NCBI GenBank assembly: GCA_958299035.1
Contig: CATQJL010000326.1
Location: forward strand, 1,254,232-1,318,231
Origin: Cylicocyclus nassatus
Taxonomy: Eukaryota > Nematoda > Chromadorea > Rhabditida > Strongylidae
DNA length: 64,000 nt
Reading direction: 5' to 3'
The position numbers were made by a program, and so were the translations under genes. Positions 34,530 through 47,004 of this stretch are shown one piece after another; position 1 is the stretch's first letter, and each line of letters begins with the position of its first letter. The notes below the pieces were generated by a model that saw nothing but the letters and a program-made list of their open reading frames with translations, was not told the DNA's origin and ran no database searches.

Positions 34530-34810
34530 CAGTGGCGTACTGAGGGGGGGGAGGGGCTGGGGGCGGAGGAAAGGTGGGAGGGGGGGGGGGTTCGCGAAAT
34601 GTTTGGAAGTTATTCACATGTATTATAAAAATGTGCAAGTGACTTGTTACATGTAAATAACCTTCAACCTTCATCTGAAAAAAAAATCTCCGTCGCCTTC
34701 CCCAACGGAAATCCGGGGTATCCACCACAATCCACTGTCTCCCATGAAAAATTACCATATAGCAGTGGCGGACCCAGCATTTTCTTTGAGGGGGGGGGAG
34801 GTATATCGAA
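34530..34810. mobile_element. Degenerate hAT-like copies
   Basis: CAGTGGCGTACTGAGG at 34530 and CAGTGGCGGACCCAGC at 34763 each look like a hAT 5' end followed by a G-run. The first copy's right end is damaged (near ATCCACTG, 34738), and the second has no visible right end. Confidence 0.5.
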
Positions 34811-34985
34811 TAATGTTCTTGAGATCTTATATCCAGAACGTTGATTCCGAGGGTTAAAAAGATCTCTTATTTATCTCCTATACCGTTATGATTTCAGCAA
34901 GGATGCTAACGTACGTAAAGACTCCTGGGTGATTTCGCGAAAGAGTTTGGAATTTGAGCCAGCTTTAAGTTTTGTACCCAAATTA

Positions 34986-35462
34986 TTAGGTTATCCTAGA
35001 ATCTTTTACCTTTTTTATCACAGCCGTCGTCTTTTTTGTATCCTTCCTTCAATTGATGTGGCTTGAGTAATCGACAGCGCAAAGCAAGCTCTAGATGGCT
35101 GTCAACAGTCTACCCAAATCGTATCTCACGTGAAGTTTTGAACTGAAAAAAAAAACGTCAAAAACGAACTTTATTTTTAGAAATCGTATCTTCGCCCCAA
35201 AAATTCTTAGAATTTCCCAAATCCTAGCATATGCCTGACACATCGAACATTCAAATGTACACTTTCCGTACTTTTTCCATGGCTAGAAAGAAAGAAAAAA
35301 ATGATTTAAGTAATCAAACTCCGCCGCTAGACGTCCTAAGCTCCTCCAACCCACGTGATTATATAGCTCAACAGAAGTATGTTCATACATTTGTACCTCT
35401 GTAGGTGTCGCAGTTCTCGAGAAATGCTGATGTTTAGGGTAAAAAATTACGAAACACTCTAA
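34986..35462. mobile_element. Possible mariner-like MITE G
   Basis: TTAGGTTATCCTAGAATCTT with TA at the left; the right end, read in reverse, is TTAGAGTGTTTCGTAATT, also with TA. The ends agree only partly, so this copy is old or the pairing is wrong. Confidence 0.4.
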
Positions 35463-35641
35463 TATACCATAAAAAACTTTTGTAATCGTTTTCTAAATGA
35501 TGCGTTTTTTTCAAAGCCTTTCTTGAACCGTTTTGTGCTCCAGTTGTCGAATTGGCATCGTTGTATCACAGTATCAGCTGTTTGTAAAGAAATTCTTTTC
35601 CGATGGAATGTATAGAAATTTCTGTGAAACGTATTTGCGTA

Positions 35642-36023
35642 CAGTGGCGTACCGAGTGAGGGGGCCCGGGGGGAGGAGGGGGGGAGAGCGCGCACCCCCC
35701 TCCCCGAGAACGGGTCGCGGAATTTTTGAAAGTCACTTACATGGGTTATAAGATTGTGCAAATGACTTGTCTGCACTTGTGAATAATTAAAATAATTTTT
35801 AAAAATTTTTAAAAATTCATTTTAACCCTTTAAAAAAAAATTTCGGGGGCGTGGCTGTCGCCACGCCTCCTTTTTCTGAAATTCCGCGGTTCCGAGCCCG
35901 CGAAAATTTGGGGAACATACCAAAAAAAATTTCGGAGTGCGTGGCTGAAGCCACGCACCTTCATTCGAGAACCTTTTTTCCGCCCCCCCCCCTCCCCGGA
36001 CGGAAATCCTGGGACCGCCACTG
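35642..36023. mobile_element. hAT-like MITE H2
   Basis: CAGTGGCGTACCGAG to GGGACCGCCACTG, with the same body as H1 (GAGAACGGGTCGCGGAATTT; TGTGCAAATGACTTG) and the same two CGTGGC hairpins. No clear 8-bp duplication remains. Confidence 0.75.
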
Positions 36024-36757
36024 ACCGATACATATGCGCGTTTTGCATGCATGCATATACCTGAACGCCAGGCACGCTCACTTTGCCATCGAGTGCGTCT
36101 CACAGGGTCTGGTAATTCAAATAATGAAATAAACAGATGGCTTTGCAACGCAGAGTTGATCACAGACTCCAAATTTGGACCCAGACCAAACTGTAAATCT
36201 TATAATAACAGAACTAGGAAAATTCCGAAAAAAATGTGACTTGATACCTGTTCTCGGGTTTTTCACAGGACTTCACCAGACCAATGAGTTGGTTTCGGAG
36301 ATAAATTGCGGAGATCTTACATAGTTCGTGGACCCTTGAGCGTAGACCTACCGAGCCTTTGAAAAAAAAATTTCCTAAAACAGAATAAAGGTATTGCTTA
36401 CTTCTTTTTGGATGACTAAATGGTATATTTGTGGAAATCGCGCTCAATTCACGACTGAGCGAGCGTTAGAGATGATAGCTCTAAATTTGGGCGGACGTGG
36501 CTGTGAAAACGGCGAAAAAGGTTTCTAACGCAGGAGGGAAATCAGCATGTGGGCGGGGTCTTCCCCACTGTGGACTCACTCTCCCAGCTAGGGTTGAGCA
36601 AGAGATCAGACACAAGTACTTCAAAAACGACGCCCCCCCCCCCTTTTTGTAAAAGCCCCTCAAGGACCCCTCCGCTTCAGATCCAGGATTCGTAATCGGA
36701 TGATGTCATACCTTGATTTGGTATTTTACTCTCTCGAGAAGTAGTAAAACGCCATTG
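36024..36757. other. Intergenic DNA with a fragment of repeat family Q at about 36560-36690
   Basis: GAGCAAGAGATCAGACACAA, a C-run, then AAGCCCCTCAAGGACCCCTC match the part of family Q near 49745-49815. Confidence 0.45.
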
Positions 36758-37782
36758 TCAGCTTCTTGTTGCGCCGTGGGAGTTATCGCGCACGTTACGA
36801 CAGCTGACAACGATGCCGACGTCAAGTCGATGCATCAGCTGGGCATTACAAGATGCGATTCTGAAATGACCTGCTGATGCCCGACCTACAGCAGCACCTT
36901 CGAGGCATGAGCCGCGGCGTTTACGGCGACAGTCGAAGTCATCTGCCGGCTAGAAGTTGCGAGGCCAGTAAGGATCAATACTGCTGACTGGACGAACAAC
37001 CCCTAGTCGGCAGGCAGACACGATTTCAAAATGATTGGCGCATTCATCGATCAATATTCGTAAAAGTCTTCCAGAAAACGCCCATCTTCTGTAGAAACGC
37101 TACAGCAGCACGGCGATGTGGGAATGCGGTAGTGTGAATGGCATCAAAAAGAGCTTCAGCGTCGCAATGCACAGCGAAGGTACTAGGTGCCAACCAACAC
37201 GTTTTCATTCATATGGAGAAGACTATGGAAGTATTGTAGCAAAAAGATGTAGCAAACTGTAGTGATCGTTATGTAACAGGTGATAGTGTAGAACAGTCGC
37301 TGTGGAGGGTAACGCTAAAGGAAACGTAAGAAATGATTAGCACAAAACGCTCACCGTCTGCGCACTGCTTATATGTCATCGCGTTGCTCATGCGCCGAAT
37401 GGCATTTCTCCTCATTCCAACATTTTCGAGAACTTCTACATGGACAGAATGTCCGCCGAAATAACACAGTGGACTCTGAAGACTCAGAGACACAGTAGGA
37501 ACCCAATCAAAGTTTGTGACGTAAAAAGCTGGAACTCCATTTGAAGAATTGTGCGCTACATATGAACCCGATTTTTGCGCGCATTTTCATTAGCGGCATC
37601 AAGATGAAAGAGCCCCCCAAACTCTGGATGAAAGTATCTTCTCCGTATTGTTGATAAGAGGAGCGATTCTGCGGAACGACCTCAGTCAACACCTCTGGGC
37701 TTCTATACTCAATCCTTCATGACAACTCACTTGCATTTGTGCTTCCGAATGATTTTGCCAAATAGCTTTGCGCTTATGACAT
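36758..37782 (-). CDS. Probable multi-exon gene of unknown family
   Basis: Minus-strand exons with compatible phases: 37782-37731, 37668-37623, 37555-37355 and a following exon from 37314, then 37088-37001 and 36949-36758 ending in TGA. The introns measured are 40-67 bp, normal for nematodes. The longest exon reads HNSSNGVPAFYVTNFDWVP then TVSLSLQ and RRNAIRRMSNAMTYKQCAD. The penultimate exon reads RWAFSGRLLRILIDECANHF, and the last ends VSCRNVRDNSHGATRS. The end of the exon starting at 37314 is not resolved, and the true 5' end probably lies above 37782. I cannot name the family; the gene may also be decaying. Confidence 0.38.
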
Positions 37783-38037
37783 CTGCGATGAGGTACAAAG
37801 AAAAATTGAGGTAGAAATTTCATCCAGTAACAGTCATCATTCTCAACACATAATAGTGTAACATCGAACATTGTTATTGCCTTCATACGTACCGTGGAAA
37901 GATTATCAAACATGACTCAGCACTGATTCACTTCATTCCATTTCCACCTATACTCCAATAGCGCACGTTCGCCTGGGGTCCGATAAAACAACTAACAGAA
38001 GTCATTGACGGGTGTTTGGGGATGGATTGCGGCTCAC

Positions 38038-39215
38038 TGACGTTACAAAGAAAGCTCGTTGTCACAAGCAGGGTCAAGCGTGGGATGTGGCATGCCACAC
38101 CTAGGGCGGCATGCATTAACGTACTCGCTGGGGAGGGGATCGCAGCTTAGAAAGAAAGCTTCATATCCTCAAGCTCCAGATATTTGGATTTCACGCTGTA
38201 TACCTATCCGTAATTATTCCTACCTACCTTCACTATGAACATATTAAACAGGAACGGGAAGCTCTACAAGCCGCGTTTTCCAGCAGTTTGTATGATCCCC
38301 TGATGATCCCCGGCGGCCAATCGTCTTTTCTTCAAAGTCACTTCTCTTTCTTCGAAGTTAACGAAAATTTTCCAAAGTTGTACTGAACATCTATCACGAC
38401 AGTGCTAAACATGTTGCTGACAAGAACAGATGGGTTTTTGAAAAATCGTATTTTTCGATAAACCCCATATTCGACTTGTGGTTCATCGCAAATTTCATGA
38501 CTCCATTACATCATTCGTTCTTATTAACAACATTCTTGGCACTGCTGGGTTAGATAAACGGTACATATTTGGAATGCTTTCGCTAACTTTGAAAAAAGAA
38601 AAATGACTGTGAAGAAAAGACGGTCGGCCGCCCGAGATCATCAGGGATCATACAAAATGCTAGAAAATGCGGCTTGTACAGCTTTTCGCTCCTGTTCGAT
38701 ATGTTCATAGTGAAAGATGGAAAGAATACTTACGGATGGATAGACAGCGTGATCAGAAGTTCGGAGCTTCAGGGATATGAAGCTTTCTTCGTAAGATAGA
38801 ATCCCCTCCCCAGCGGGGATGTTAATGCATGCGGCCCCTAGAAGGTCGTATCGAGGGGTCGGGGAGAGGGGAAGGGATTGTTATAGAGGTGATTCGGTGT
38901 TATTTTCGCAGCATTTTACACTCGCACAGGTAAAAGGAAACGGCTATATCTTTTCCTAGAAGGAACGATTTTGAATGAAATTCCTACTGCGTAAAGAAGA
39001 AGGTTGGGCATACCTCTAAAGAGAATTTCAGGAAACAAATCAAATTTTGATCGATAGCCAAAATATCATAGTTTTTGTAGAAGTCACTAAAGCTGAATTC
39101 TTTTTTCGTTCGAGCAATCGTTTCTGGAAGCACAACCACTGTAAGCGAACAATAGGACAAACGAGATTTTGGCTGGCTCCTAGTTCTATAGTTTGACATA
39201 ATGATCACAGTTAAG
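38038..39215 (-). repeat. Family Q relative, split by foldback element FB2
   Basis: CAGGGTCAAGC and GTGGCATGCCACAC at 38070-38100, then after FB2 GGTCGTATCGAGGGGTC and onward to 39215, form the reverse of the unit in PCYT2 intron 3. Removing 38104-38840 rejoins the expected order. Confidence 0.65.
38104..38837. mobile_element. Foldback element FB2 with CTA target duplication
   Basis: GGGCGGCATGCATTAACG mirrors GTTAATGCATGCGGCCC, and CTA flanks both sides (38101-38103, 38838-38840). Inner arms pair AAAGCTTCATATCC with GGATATGAAGCTTTC and carry GATCCCC palindromes like FB1. Confidence 0.85.
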
Positions 39216-40251
39216 CTAGTGCTTGGTAAAGCCTTTATGTCATGCCTACCATAAGCAGGTGAAAATGGGGGGGGGGGGATCGAGGAACTTAGAGTGGGGG
39301 GGGGGGGTCGTATCCGGCGGTCGGCATTTTGCGCCCGCAACTGACCGGCGTCGCAGTCGAAACTATTTGTTTACGCGCAAATTTTACCGCATTTCACCTT
39401 CTGTGCAAGCGCGCTATATTACCCTCACTGATGACAAGAGGGAAGACGCTAAACCGATTTTACTCTAATCAAAAAAGCTACACAAAAAACGACCAGGGTT
39501 GAGTTTCGAGTAAACAAAATGGTCCGTACAATAAAATGCAATATCCAGCCTTTGATGAACCAGATACAAAAACGCGATACTTTTATAATAGGATGGATAT
39601 TTTGGTTATCTTCATATGGCCAAAACTCTTATCTACACGAAGTTCATAGCAAAAACAACGATGAAAGTTGATATTCTAATCACAAGAACAAGGTTTGATC
39701 CGATAGTTCATTCACATCCAAACAACCAATCCATGCGTTTCGTTATTTCCCAGTTTCTACTGTGGGTGGCATGTCCTGAAGCCGTGAAATCTCACGATGA
39801 ATCCCTCTGAAATAATCCTAGGTGATCCTGGTTGAAAATTCATTCCTTGAGTCCAGCTCTGCAATCTATGTGGCTATCGTAATCCCCAATAGTACGTTGT
39901 GCTTTTTTAATTTTGATGGAGGTTAGCTAATGGTGATTTGATGTGTACATCTACAAAGCACGCGATAGTGACTGGATCTCTTGTAAAGACATGTCGCGTA
40001 TATGGTCCTCTAAAGTTAATACAAGAAAAGCGTAGAAGACATCTCTTGATAATAAAAAACAGATCTTATTAAGTCGTTTCAACATCGCTTTTCGCTTCTC
40101 CGGTTCGAATTTTCCAGGGGAGACAGACAGACGCGCGGCTAAACGCTTATATCATTACAAATTACGATCGTGTAAGTCGTGCTTCGTGACATTTCAGCCC
40201 CGCCGCGCGTGCTTCGCAATCTACGGCTAGTCCATATGACCAACGACCAGC
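39216..40251. other. Intergenic DNA with two G-runs, no gene recognised
   Basis: G-runs of 12-13 at about 39266 and 39297; the rest is AT-rich with no motif. Confidence 0.4.
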
Positions 40252-40495
40252 TCTTGGCGCAGGTGGCTCATAAGGAAGATGGATATCGTCTTTGGAACAG
40301 AAAGCAAAGGGGATATCGTTCTTTTGGGTCCGAAAAAAACTGAAGTTAGGTTTTTTTAGTCGATGTTTCCGATAAGGGTGGTTTTTTAGTCGACGTTTGC
40401 GATAGGGGTCAAAGGAACTTCGCAAAAATTTACGAAACAAAGGAACCTCTTTTTTTGCATTTTCGGAAAGCCACCTCGTGCCCTTTGCCGAGCCC
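40252..40495 (+). mobile_element. Family L element copy L2
   Basis: TTGGCGCAGGTGGCTCATAA to AAGCCACCTCGTGCCC with the shared body (AAAGCAAAGGGGATATCG; GGTCAAAGGAACTTCGC). Confidence 0.6.
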
Positions 40496-43400
40496 TTTCA
40501 ACGACTAAACGCTATGTGATACTGCGCCGCGAGTTATATAGTAAGGGTTTATGAGAACTTGCGTTCCAATCTCTTACACTTTGATGCTACAGTCTTATCC
40601 ATGATGTTCTGCAACGTTGCGGGATCTTTGTGAGCTTTGGAGCCTTCATTGACTCAAAACATCATTCTAGATGGACTTATCCTATTTCTTTTAAAGACAT
40701 TATCAACTCGGACATTGACTGTGGATGCAATACTCAAAGGCAAAACGCTCTGATGTGGATCGTTAGAATGAAAGCTTGCAACTGGAGTTGACTAATCAAG
40801 TGACGAATACATCAGCTACATCAGTACATCAGCTATAGCTTCATTATTATACACCAGTGCATCACCTCTGCTTCGCAGAGGCTCGCACTGGCCCTACTTT
40901 CTGCATGCCTTACTCATTCCCGCATAAAAGTGACATTGAAACTCACCGCGTTATGCAGGCTATCACGAATGATTTGTAACAGCTACTCATTCATAGAGCT
41001 TTTTTGCGTGAGATCGGTATTCTCACGTGAATGAAACTTTTCTCGGAAGAATAAATGCAAATTTGAGTAGGTTTGTAAACTTTTTATGGCTTGGTAGTCG
41101 CCATAACGGTAATAATCATTGTGGGCGACATCTCTGTGCAAAATTCTTTTCAAATGACCAGGTGAAATCTTGGGAAATTGAGCATTTACGCAACTAATTC
41201 TTATTGGCGCCATCTTCGTAAAGTAACCAACTTTAGTCGAATTTTTTGGGCTAAAGTCCATGGCTTGTACATTAGCTTGTCAAACATATCCACGACTTTG
41301 CAAAAAGTTTATATGCGGACCCAATTTTGCTGGCCAGGAGTTAAGTGGACCCGTTTCTCGCGCAATTTCTAGGGGATCCACTTATCGAATCCGCTTGTGC
41401 TTTTGCACAATGGACTTTCGTGCTGCTAGGATGTAATATGCAAAATTTGGGCTCAAGAGGTTGGCTGGAACTCTTCCTACGAATTTCGTGACAGACAGAT
41501 TTACAGACAGACACACACACAAAAAAACAGACGGCCTTAGCGCGTTATTATAGTAGGATAAATGTATTGAAGCCATCCCTTTCTTCAGATTAATTTAGTA
41601 GGCGCGAACCATACAGAGTAGCATACCCGTTGTACCAAAACTTGGCTCGTTCTTAACTACTGCAAGAGTTTCTCGAAATCCAGTGTCATTTCGTCGCATT
41701 AAGAGTTGTGTGAGTTGACTGCCGCTGAAGGTAGCCATACGTAAAAAGCGAAACGCAACGCAAAAAAAGCGAATCCATTCCTATTAGGATGTCCCAATTT
41801 TGTCCCTTTTTCGATCGGTCACCAAACTTCGAAGAACACAAGACTTTGAGCCATTCAGGTATCATTCGGTTTTTGAGCCACTCAGGTAACATTCGGTTCA
41901 GCTTTCTTTCCTCTTTCTGCTTTTCCTTTCTGATCGTGCAGGTTAGTGAGCTTACTGACATGGCCTTTTGAACAATTTTTGGCTACGCCAAAATTCTTTC
42001 TAATTATTGCAAAATTTACCCAGCATGAGAGAGTACTGGTAGCTGTGATGTGGAATGAACCTTTTTGCTACGTTCTGGTTATCTTGAATAACTGACTGAG
42101 CTTTTGGGAAAAGCTCACTATCTGAGCACACTTTTCACGGATGGCAAATTCCATACTTTACTTTGTTGAAGTAAACCAAACTGGTCATCTTAGAATGATT
42201 ATCATGACAACCAAGCTCTAATTCGCGAATGTTAAGGCTTTTGTTCCATTATTTTCACAGAATCAAGCTATCACAAAAAAACATCGATATACAGCAGATT
42301 GAGAGAATCCAGAATCAGCCTCTTGTAGCCTAAAATTTAGTCTCTCTTTCTGGTACCTATTCTTCTCTAAAGGATAGAAATAAAAATACTGAAAAATTAG
42401 CGGAGTTGTGAGCAAACGATGGATAAGGAATTTTGGCATTTGTCTGGGAGCATACATAGCCCTTAGAATGGAAAGAAAAGTCTGTGTGAAAAACATGTCT
42501 GATTGCTTGTTCAGTATCAAGCGAGGTTTTGAACCCGTTCAATAACGGACATAACTCTTGGGACAGGCTGATTTAGAACACAGGCAAATGAGGGCAGAAA
42601 ATCACCGTCAGTCGCTTAACATTAATCGTTTAGTCGTTTATAAGTGTTCCACCTTGTAGCTTATTTGGACAACTACCTTTGTCCGAGAATAAGTTGCTAC
42701 ATGCGTTTGATTTCCTGCTGCCTGCAGTAACCCCATCTGCCGCAGATTACTTACCCAAAGTAAACACTTCATTCGGATCGGTGCTGCACATTTTGTAGCA
42801 CAGATCCGAGAATTGCCAAGATGTCCAAATGCTCCTTTAGAGGTCTTGAATTTCACAGGAAGTTACTTCCTAATTCAAAGATATCAGGTTGAAAGCCTAT
42901 GTTTATACTTTTGAAATATATGATGCTGTGCCGTCGGTAATTGTTCAGGACATTCACTAATCAAACAACAGTAGCAAGTTGGTGCGGCAATGCGGACGAC
43001 TAATCGACTTTTGTTTTTCAATTTCCTAGAGGAAAACAGTGCTCAGAACAACGATGTGTACCGTGCGCAACGTAGGTGAATGTGTTTACTATTCGTAACA
43101 AAAATTCTGTTCCTATCTTTCAGGAAAACGCAACAGTCCTCCTCAAGTGCCAAGTTAAAAAATGGATTTTATGACATGCTGCGGTACTCATTGTCAGTTT
43201 ACAAAGAGAGGTCTCCTTGTTGAGTAACGGCTTAATATACAGGCTTATTCGACGCCTGCATTTGCCCAATATTATATTGACATGCAAATCTGACAAGGGC
43301 TCTGTTGAGACTGTCGAGAAGAGTGACTTTCTGCAAGTTTAAGCTGCTATGTAAACTGATAAGAAAGTATCTGTATGAAAGCGTTTTGGTATTCAGCTCT

Positions 43401-44325
43401 ACATGGCTCGTCAAAAGTGATGAAACCTACCGGATAACCAAAGCGCCTGTTACTAAATGCGAGAGTAAGTGCGAGGCATTGCCTAGGTTGGCTAACGTAG
43501 GAAATACTTGGAAAAAAGTCGCCAGTTTCGCGTAAAACCGTGGAAGTCCTTCTTAGCTTGTCTCAGCATTCATCTTTGGCAGGAGTGGGATTTCAAGTAC
43601 GATGTTCAAAACACAAATTAATGAAGCTGCAGAAATCAGAGTATTTGTGACAACCTGATTGCCCATAATCGCAGATATGAAACAAAAAGATCACGTGCCC
43701 TCTGTCTCACTTGGAGTGAGCCAGCCTCGAGCAGCTCCCTTCCTGGGCGGCCGTCTTGCTAGGACTTACATCGCGTTCGCGAACTTGTTCTTTACCATTT
43801 TTCCACGCCTAATTTGCGATTGAAGCCGCATCTAAGATTTTTTCCATGCCACCAGAGGACACCTTCGCAAATGCGGAGCAGGGTTCAGGCTAAGCGGCCG
43901 CTTAGGATTCAAGCCGCTGGAGTTGGGCTTTCACATGAGATAGTGTAGAAAACTCAAAAACCTAAGAGGATTAAGCTTTGGAACCTCACTAACGAATGAA
44001 TTTCGTCTTTCAAGCCCGTGATACTAGTTAACGGCATATGACAGATAGTTTTCAGTTCTTGTTCTGCACATGGTGCACACATGTGAACTAATAATTCAAG
44101 ACCTCATAACTTTTATCACTTGTGTCAAAGTACCAATTTCAAGCGTTGAAGCAAAGCAGAAACTGAGCGCGCTTCGCGTAATCATGAAGCTTCATTGGAT
44201 GTCTTAATGAGACGAATATCCTTTTATTTGTTGTCCAGAAAAGAGGTAGCTTATTTGAACTGATTCTATGTTCTGAAGAGAGCTTTATGAGCTTGATTAC
44301 AACGGTGGAGGATGTTTGTCCCCAG
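40496..44325. other. Intergenic DNA; tail-like repeat at 41430-41566, no gene recognised
   Basis: 41500-41560 has GACAGACAGATTTACAGACA, (AC)n and GCGTTATTATAGTAGGATA, resembling the 3' tail of a retro- or Helitron-type element. TTAGGATGTCCC at 41784 looks like a lone mariner-type end. The KCAA fragment at 42638-42856 is listed separately. Confidence 0.35.
42638..42856 (-). pseudogene. Fragment related to the 24396-24875 ORF
   Basis: A minus-strand frame in which VKFKTSKGAFGHLGNSR is followed by ICATKCAAPIRMKCLLW. It matches the RFEALKFGAAKCAALVR region of the ORF in PCYT2 intron 12, with a short insertion between the two blocks. The downstream half loses the CGHQSKC-type cysteines, and a GTAAGT lies just after the KCAA block, so this may be an exon end or a degraded copy. 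Confidence 0.3.
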
Positions 44326-44731
44326 GCAGCTTCCAGACAACCATCTCATAAGTGCAATTTTCTATGAGATCTCAATTGGGTTGCATTTGTGGACCAGCGT
44401 GCTCGAGCTGGTACTCTTTGTAGCCTGCCTCTCCAGCGTAGCCGCGCGAAAATACCTCATATCAACCGAGTCGAGTGCGATCGTCAACAGCTCTGAGAGG
44501 GCCCTCTTCTCTTGTCGCCACACTGTTCCATTGCCAATCCTTCAGTCGCGATCGAACACGTTTTTTGAGACCGTTTTCGCATAATCACAGTCCTCGTTTG
44601 GTCTGAGAGTTGACTTCAAGCACTGGACACGATATGATGTAGTTCTGGGAATTTGTACATTTCTCGTCGCCCCAGTGTACATGTGCCTCCCAGTTGCTCT
44701 ATCGATGGCCGTCTTTGGCGGAGAAAATGTG
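44326..44731 (+). CDS. Possible exons of a multi-pass membrane protein, unknown family
   Basis: A GC-rich patch in otherwise AT-rich DNA. From an acceptor-like CCCCAG at 44325 the frame reads QLPDNHLISAIFYEISIGLH then a hydrophobic stretch WTSVLELVLFVACLSS, with a possible donor GTAGCC. From ATCACAG at 44590 a 47-codon phase-0 block reads SSFGLRVDFKHWTRYDVVLG, then ICTFLVAPVYMCLPVALSM and AVFGGENV before GTAGCG. Two likely membrane segments suggest a receptor or transporter fragment. Other frames on both strands are also open here, so the call is tentative. Confidence 0.28.
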
Positions 44732-45601
44732 GTAGCGACACACACATACGCACATGTCGTGCGATATTGCCGCTGGATTGCTTCCGTTCAGCGATCGCAT
44801 GCCACACTCCGATGCTTCGGGCCAAGTTTTCTTCTTCCATCAATGGCAAAAGGCGCTTTGTGAGGATGCACCGTAGAAGGATAGCGCTAACTCTCAAACT
44901 ACCCATAGGAAAGTTTTGGCAGCTTTTGTGAATTTTCGTTCTTGCGTCATTGAAATACTGAAATATCACCTGCGCTCCAAATCGTCATCAAATTTCTTGA
45001 AACTCTTGTTTTTTTTATCTAATATTCGATCTACTTGATCCAATATTTAGATACTATTCTACTTGCTTTCATAATCGTTAGCTGCGACCTCGAACCCAAT
45101 GGAAGGTTGAGGAAACAAGCTACAAAATCAGCCTACATAAAGGCAATTGCATGAGGAAGGAGCAGAAGCAGTATTACTTGAGCGGGCGCGAACGCGGGGC
45201 GCGCGTATCTTCACCGTTGTAAATCCTGCACCTCATGCGCTCTGCTGCTAATAAAGCCGCGTTCGCGCGCAAAAATACTACACCTTCGTCATGCAGCAGC
45301 CTATCATATGTATATACTTGCGCACTGTTTTCCATAGGCTATAATCGTTCAGCCTGCATGGAATCTCCCCAATTATCACAGGGTGACGCTTACACGGATT
45401 GATCAACGGGCTAACAGTTGGTATTTATTACTGTCTTACTAGCCGTACTCTGGATGCCGTACGAAAAGGCAATGATCTCTGCGGCGAGAAGAGTTTCATA
45501 CTACGTTCAGTCTTGTATACGATGGCTACAGTACCATCGTAACTCTGGTCAGTAGCTATAGATCCAAAGCTAAACGTCTCCACCATCCAACCTGATACAA
45601 T

Positions 45602-45850
45602 TTGAAGACTGGTTATAAAAATCGGATCTCTACATACTGCTTCCCTGCATGTATGGGAAAGCTACCATCAGGTGATATTTACACCACCTCGGATTGCTTT
45701 GGCAAAGCATGCATAACTTATGCAGCATTACCGAGAGTGCTGCACACACGCGTCTTGCTGCTTGTCGTCACTTCATGCCCGAGGAGCTTCACAACGGAAA
45801 AGTCAAGTAGACGGAGAAGACATCAAAAACGAGCATTGGAGCCGACGTAG
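45602..45850 (+). other. Short Cys-containing open frame, unassigned
   Basis: The frame contains YCFPACMGKLPSGDIYTTSD and CFGKACITY, with spacing that recalls small Cys-rich nematode domains, then drifts into a basic tail. No splice context or start was convincing. It is listed only because no better coding signal exists in this stretch. Confidence 0.15.
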
Positions 45851-46175
45851 CCGTCAAACTGGAGCATTATGCCTTAAAAGTGTTTAGCTTTTTTGTTCAA
45901 GCTTCCATTCTCTTACATCGCGCCGACATGAAAATGAATAAGTAATTTGTTTATGAGCTCGCAGTGGGAACGTTGTCAGCTACTTGCCGCCACATATTGC
46001 AGCATGGTTAGATTCGCTCACGAATATCTTTTCGGCACTAATGCAACATGGGACTCTTGAAGATTGCTGTAGTATTGTCATAACCTGACAATATTGATTT
46101 ATATGACCAAATTTCAATAGCCAATCACATATTGTTGTTATACTACCTTGAACTACTCCTGAAATATTTACCTTG

Positions 46176-46361
46176 CTATTCGAAAATCATGATCTCAATG
46201 TGTCTTGAAGCAGATAAAAAAACATTTTTGCAAGCCCTACCAACGCTTTCAACTCTGGTTGCTATTGCAAACCCTCCTTCTTCTGTATGGAAACCGTTTG
46301 GTACTACTGAAAATAGATGTCCATCCTGAACATCCGGGAAGAATTTATATCTCTGCGTATT
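46176..46361 (-). CDS. Possible exon, unknown protein
   Basis: After GCTTCAG at 46362 the frame reads NTQRYKFFPDVQDGHLFSVV, then PNGFHTEEGGFAIATRVESV, and ends at TAG just before a GTAAAT donor-like site. Protein-like composition is the only support, and no neighbouring exon was found. Confidence 0.22.
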   Translation of the reverse strand, partial: NTQRYKFFPDVQDGHLFSVVPNGFHTEEGGFAIATRVESVGRACKNVFLSASRHIEIMIFE

Positions 46362-47004
46362 CTGAAGCATATACGTGGCCTTTCATCGATTGCTCAACTT
46401 CCACCTTTGCATTATTCATCTACTCCGCCTTTTACTCATCCACCCCTACATCCAAGTCATTAGTCGCATGAGTGAGCTTTTAGAATTTCTATAATGTTTC
46501 CTTGTCATTCTTATTGATAGCAGTATTGTATCATGATTACATTTGGCTTTTTGAAATTGAAACGACAAAGATTTCAATGAAAATGCCTCAAAAAAGGAAG
46601 TGTGTGAGAATTTTTCATCTTTGCTCACATTTCCACCATCGATCGTGAATAGTACAAAATTTCGAAGTTCGCTCGGAAAGCGAACGGGGAGAGCAGTTAG
46701 CTGCGAGAGGAGTTATTAGTGAGAATTGCCAGCTCGTGGCACCCTGAAAATTTCTGTTCTCCCTACTTCTATCCCTGCACGGACAGCTGCGCAATAGACG
46801 GTGTCAGAGTACAATCAATTGTCGATGCATGGACAAGCATTTACAGCCGCATCGTTCTATAGCCTCGTTCAGAATGGCATCGGCAGCAATGGTGGTTTGA
46901 GCAACAAGGCAGGGACGCCATTCAACTGGCGGATTACGCGCTAGTTTTCTTCTCCGGCGTGTTCGCCTCACGGCTGCAAATCGAGTTTGCCGGCAACCTA
47001 CTTA

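Larger units (their letters stand above)
44732..47004. other. Mostly unassigned DNA, with a GC inverted repeat at about 45183-45273
   Basis: GGGCGCGAACGCGG and CCGCGTTCGCGCGC face each other around 80 bp apart. The candidate frames at 45602-45850 and 46176-46361 are listed separately. Confidence 0.35.
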
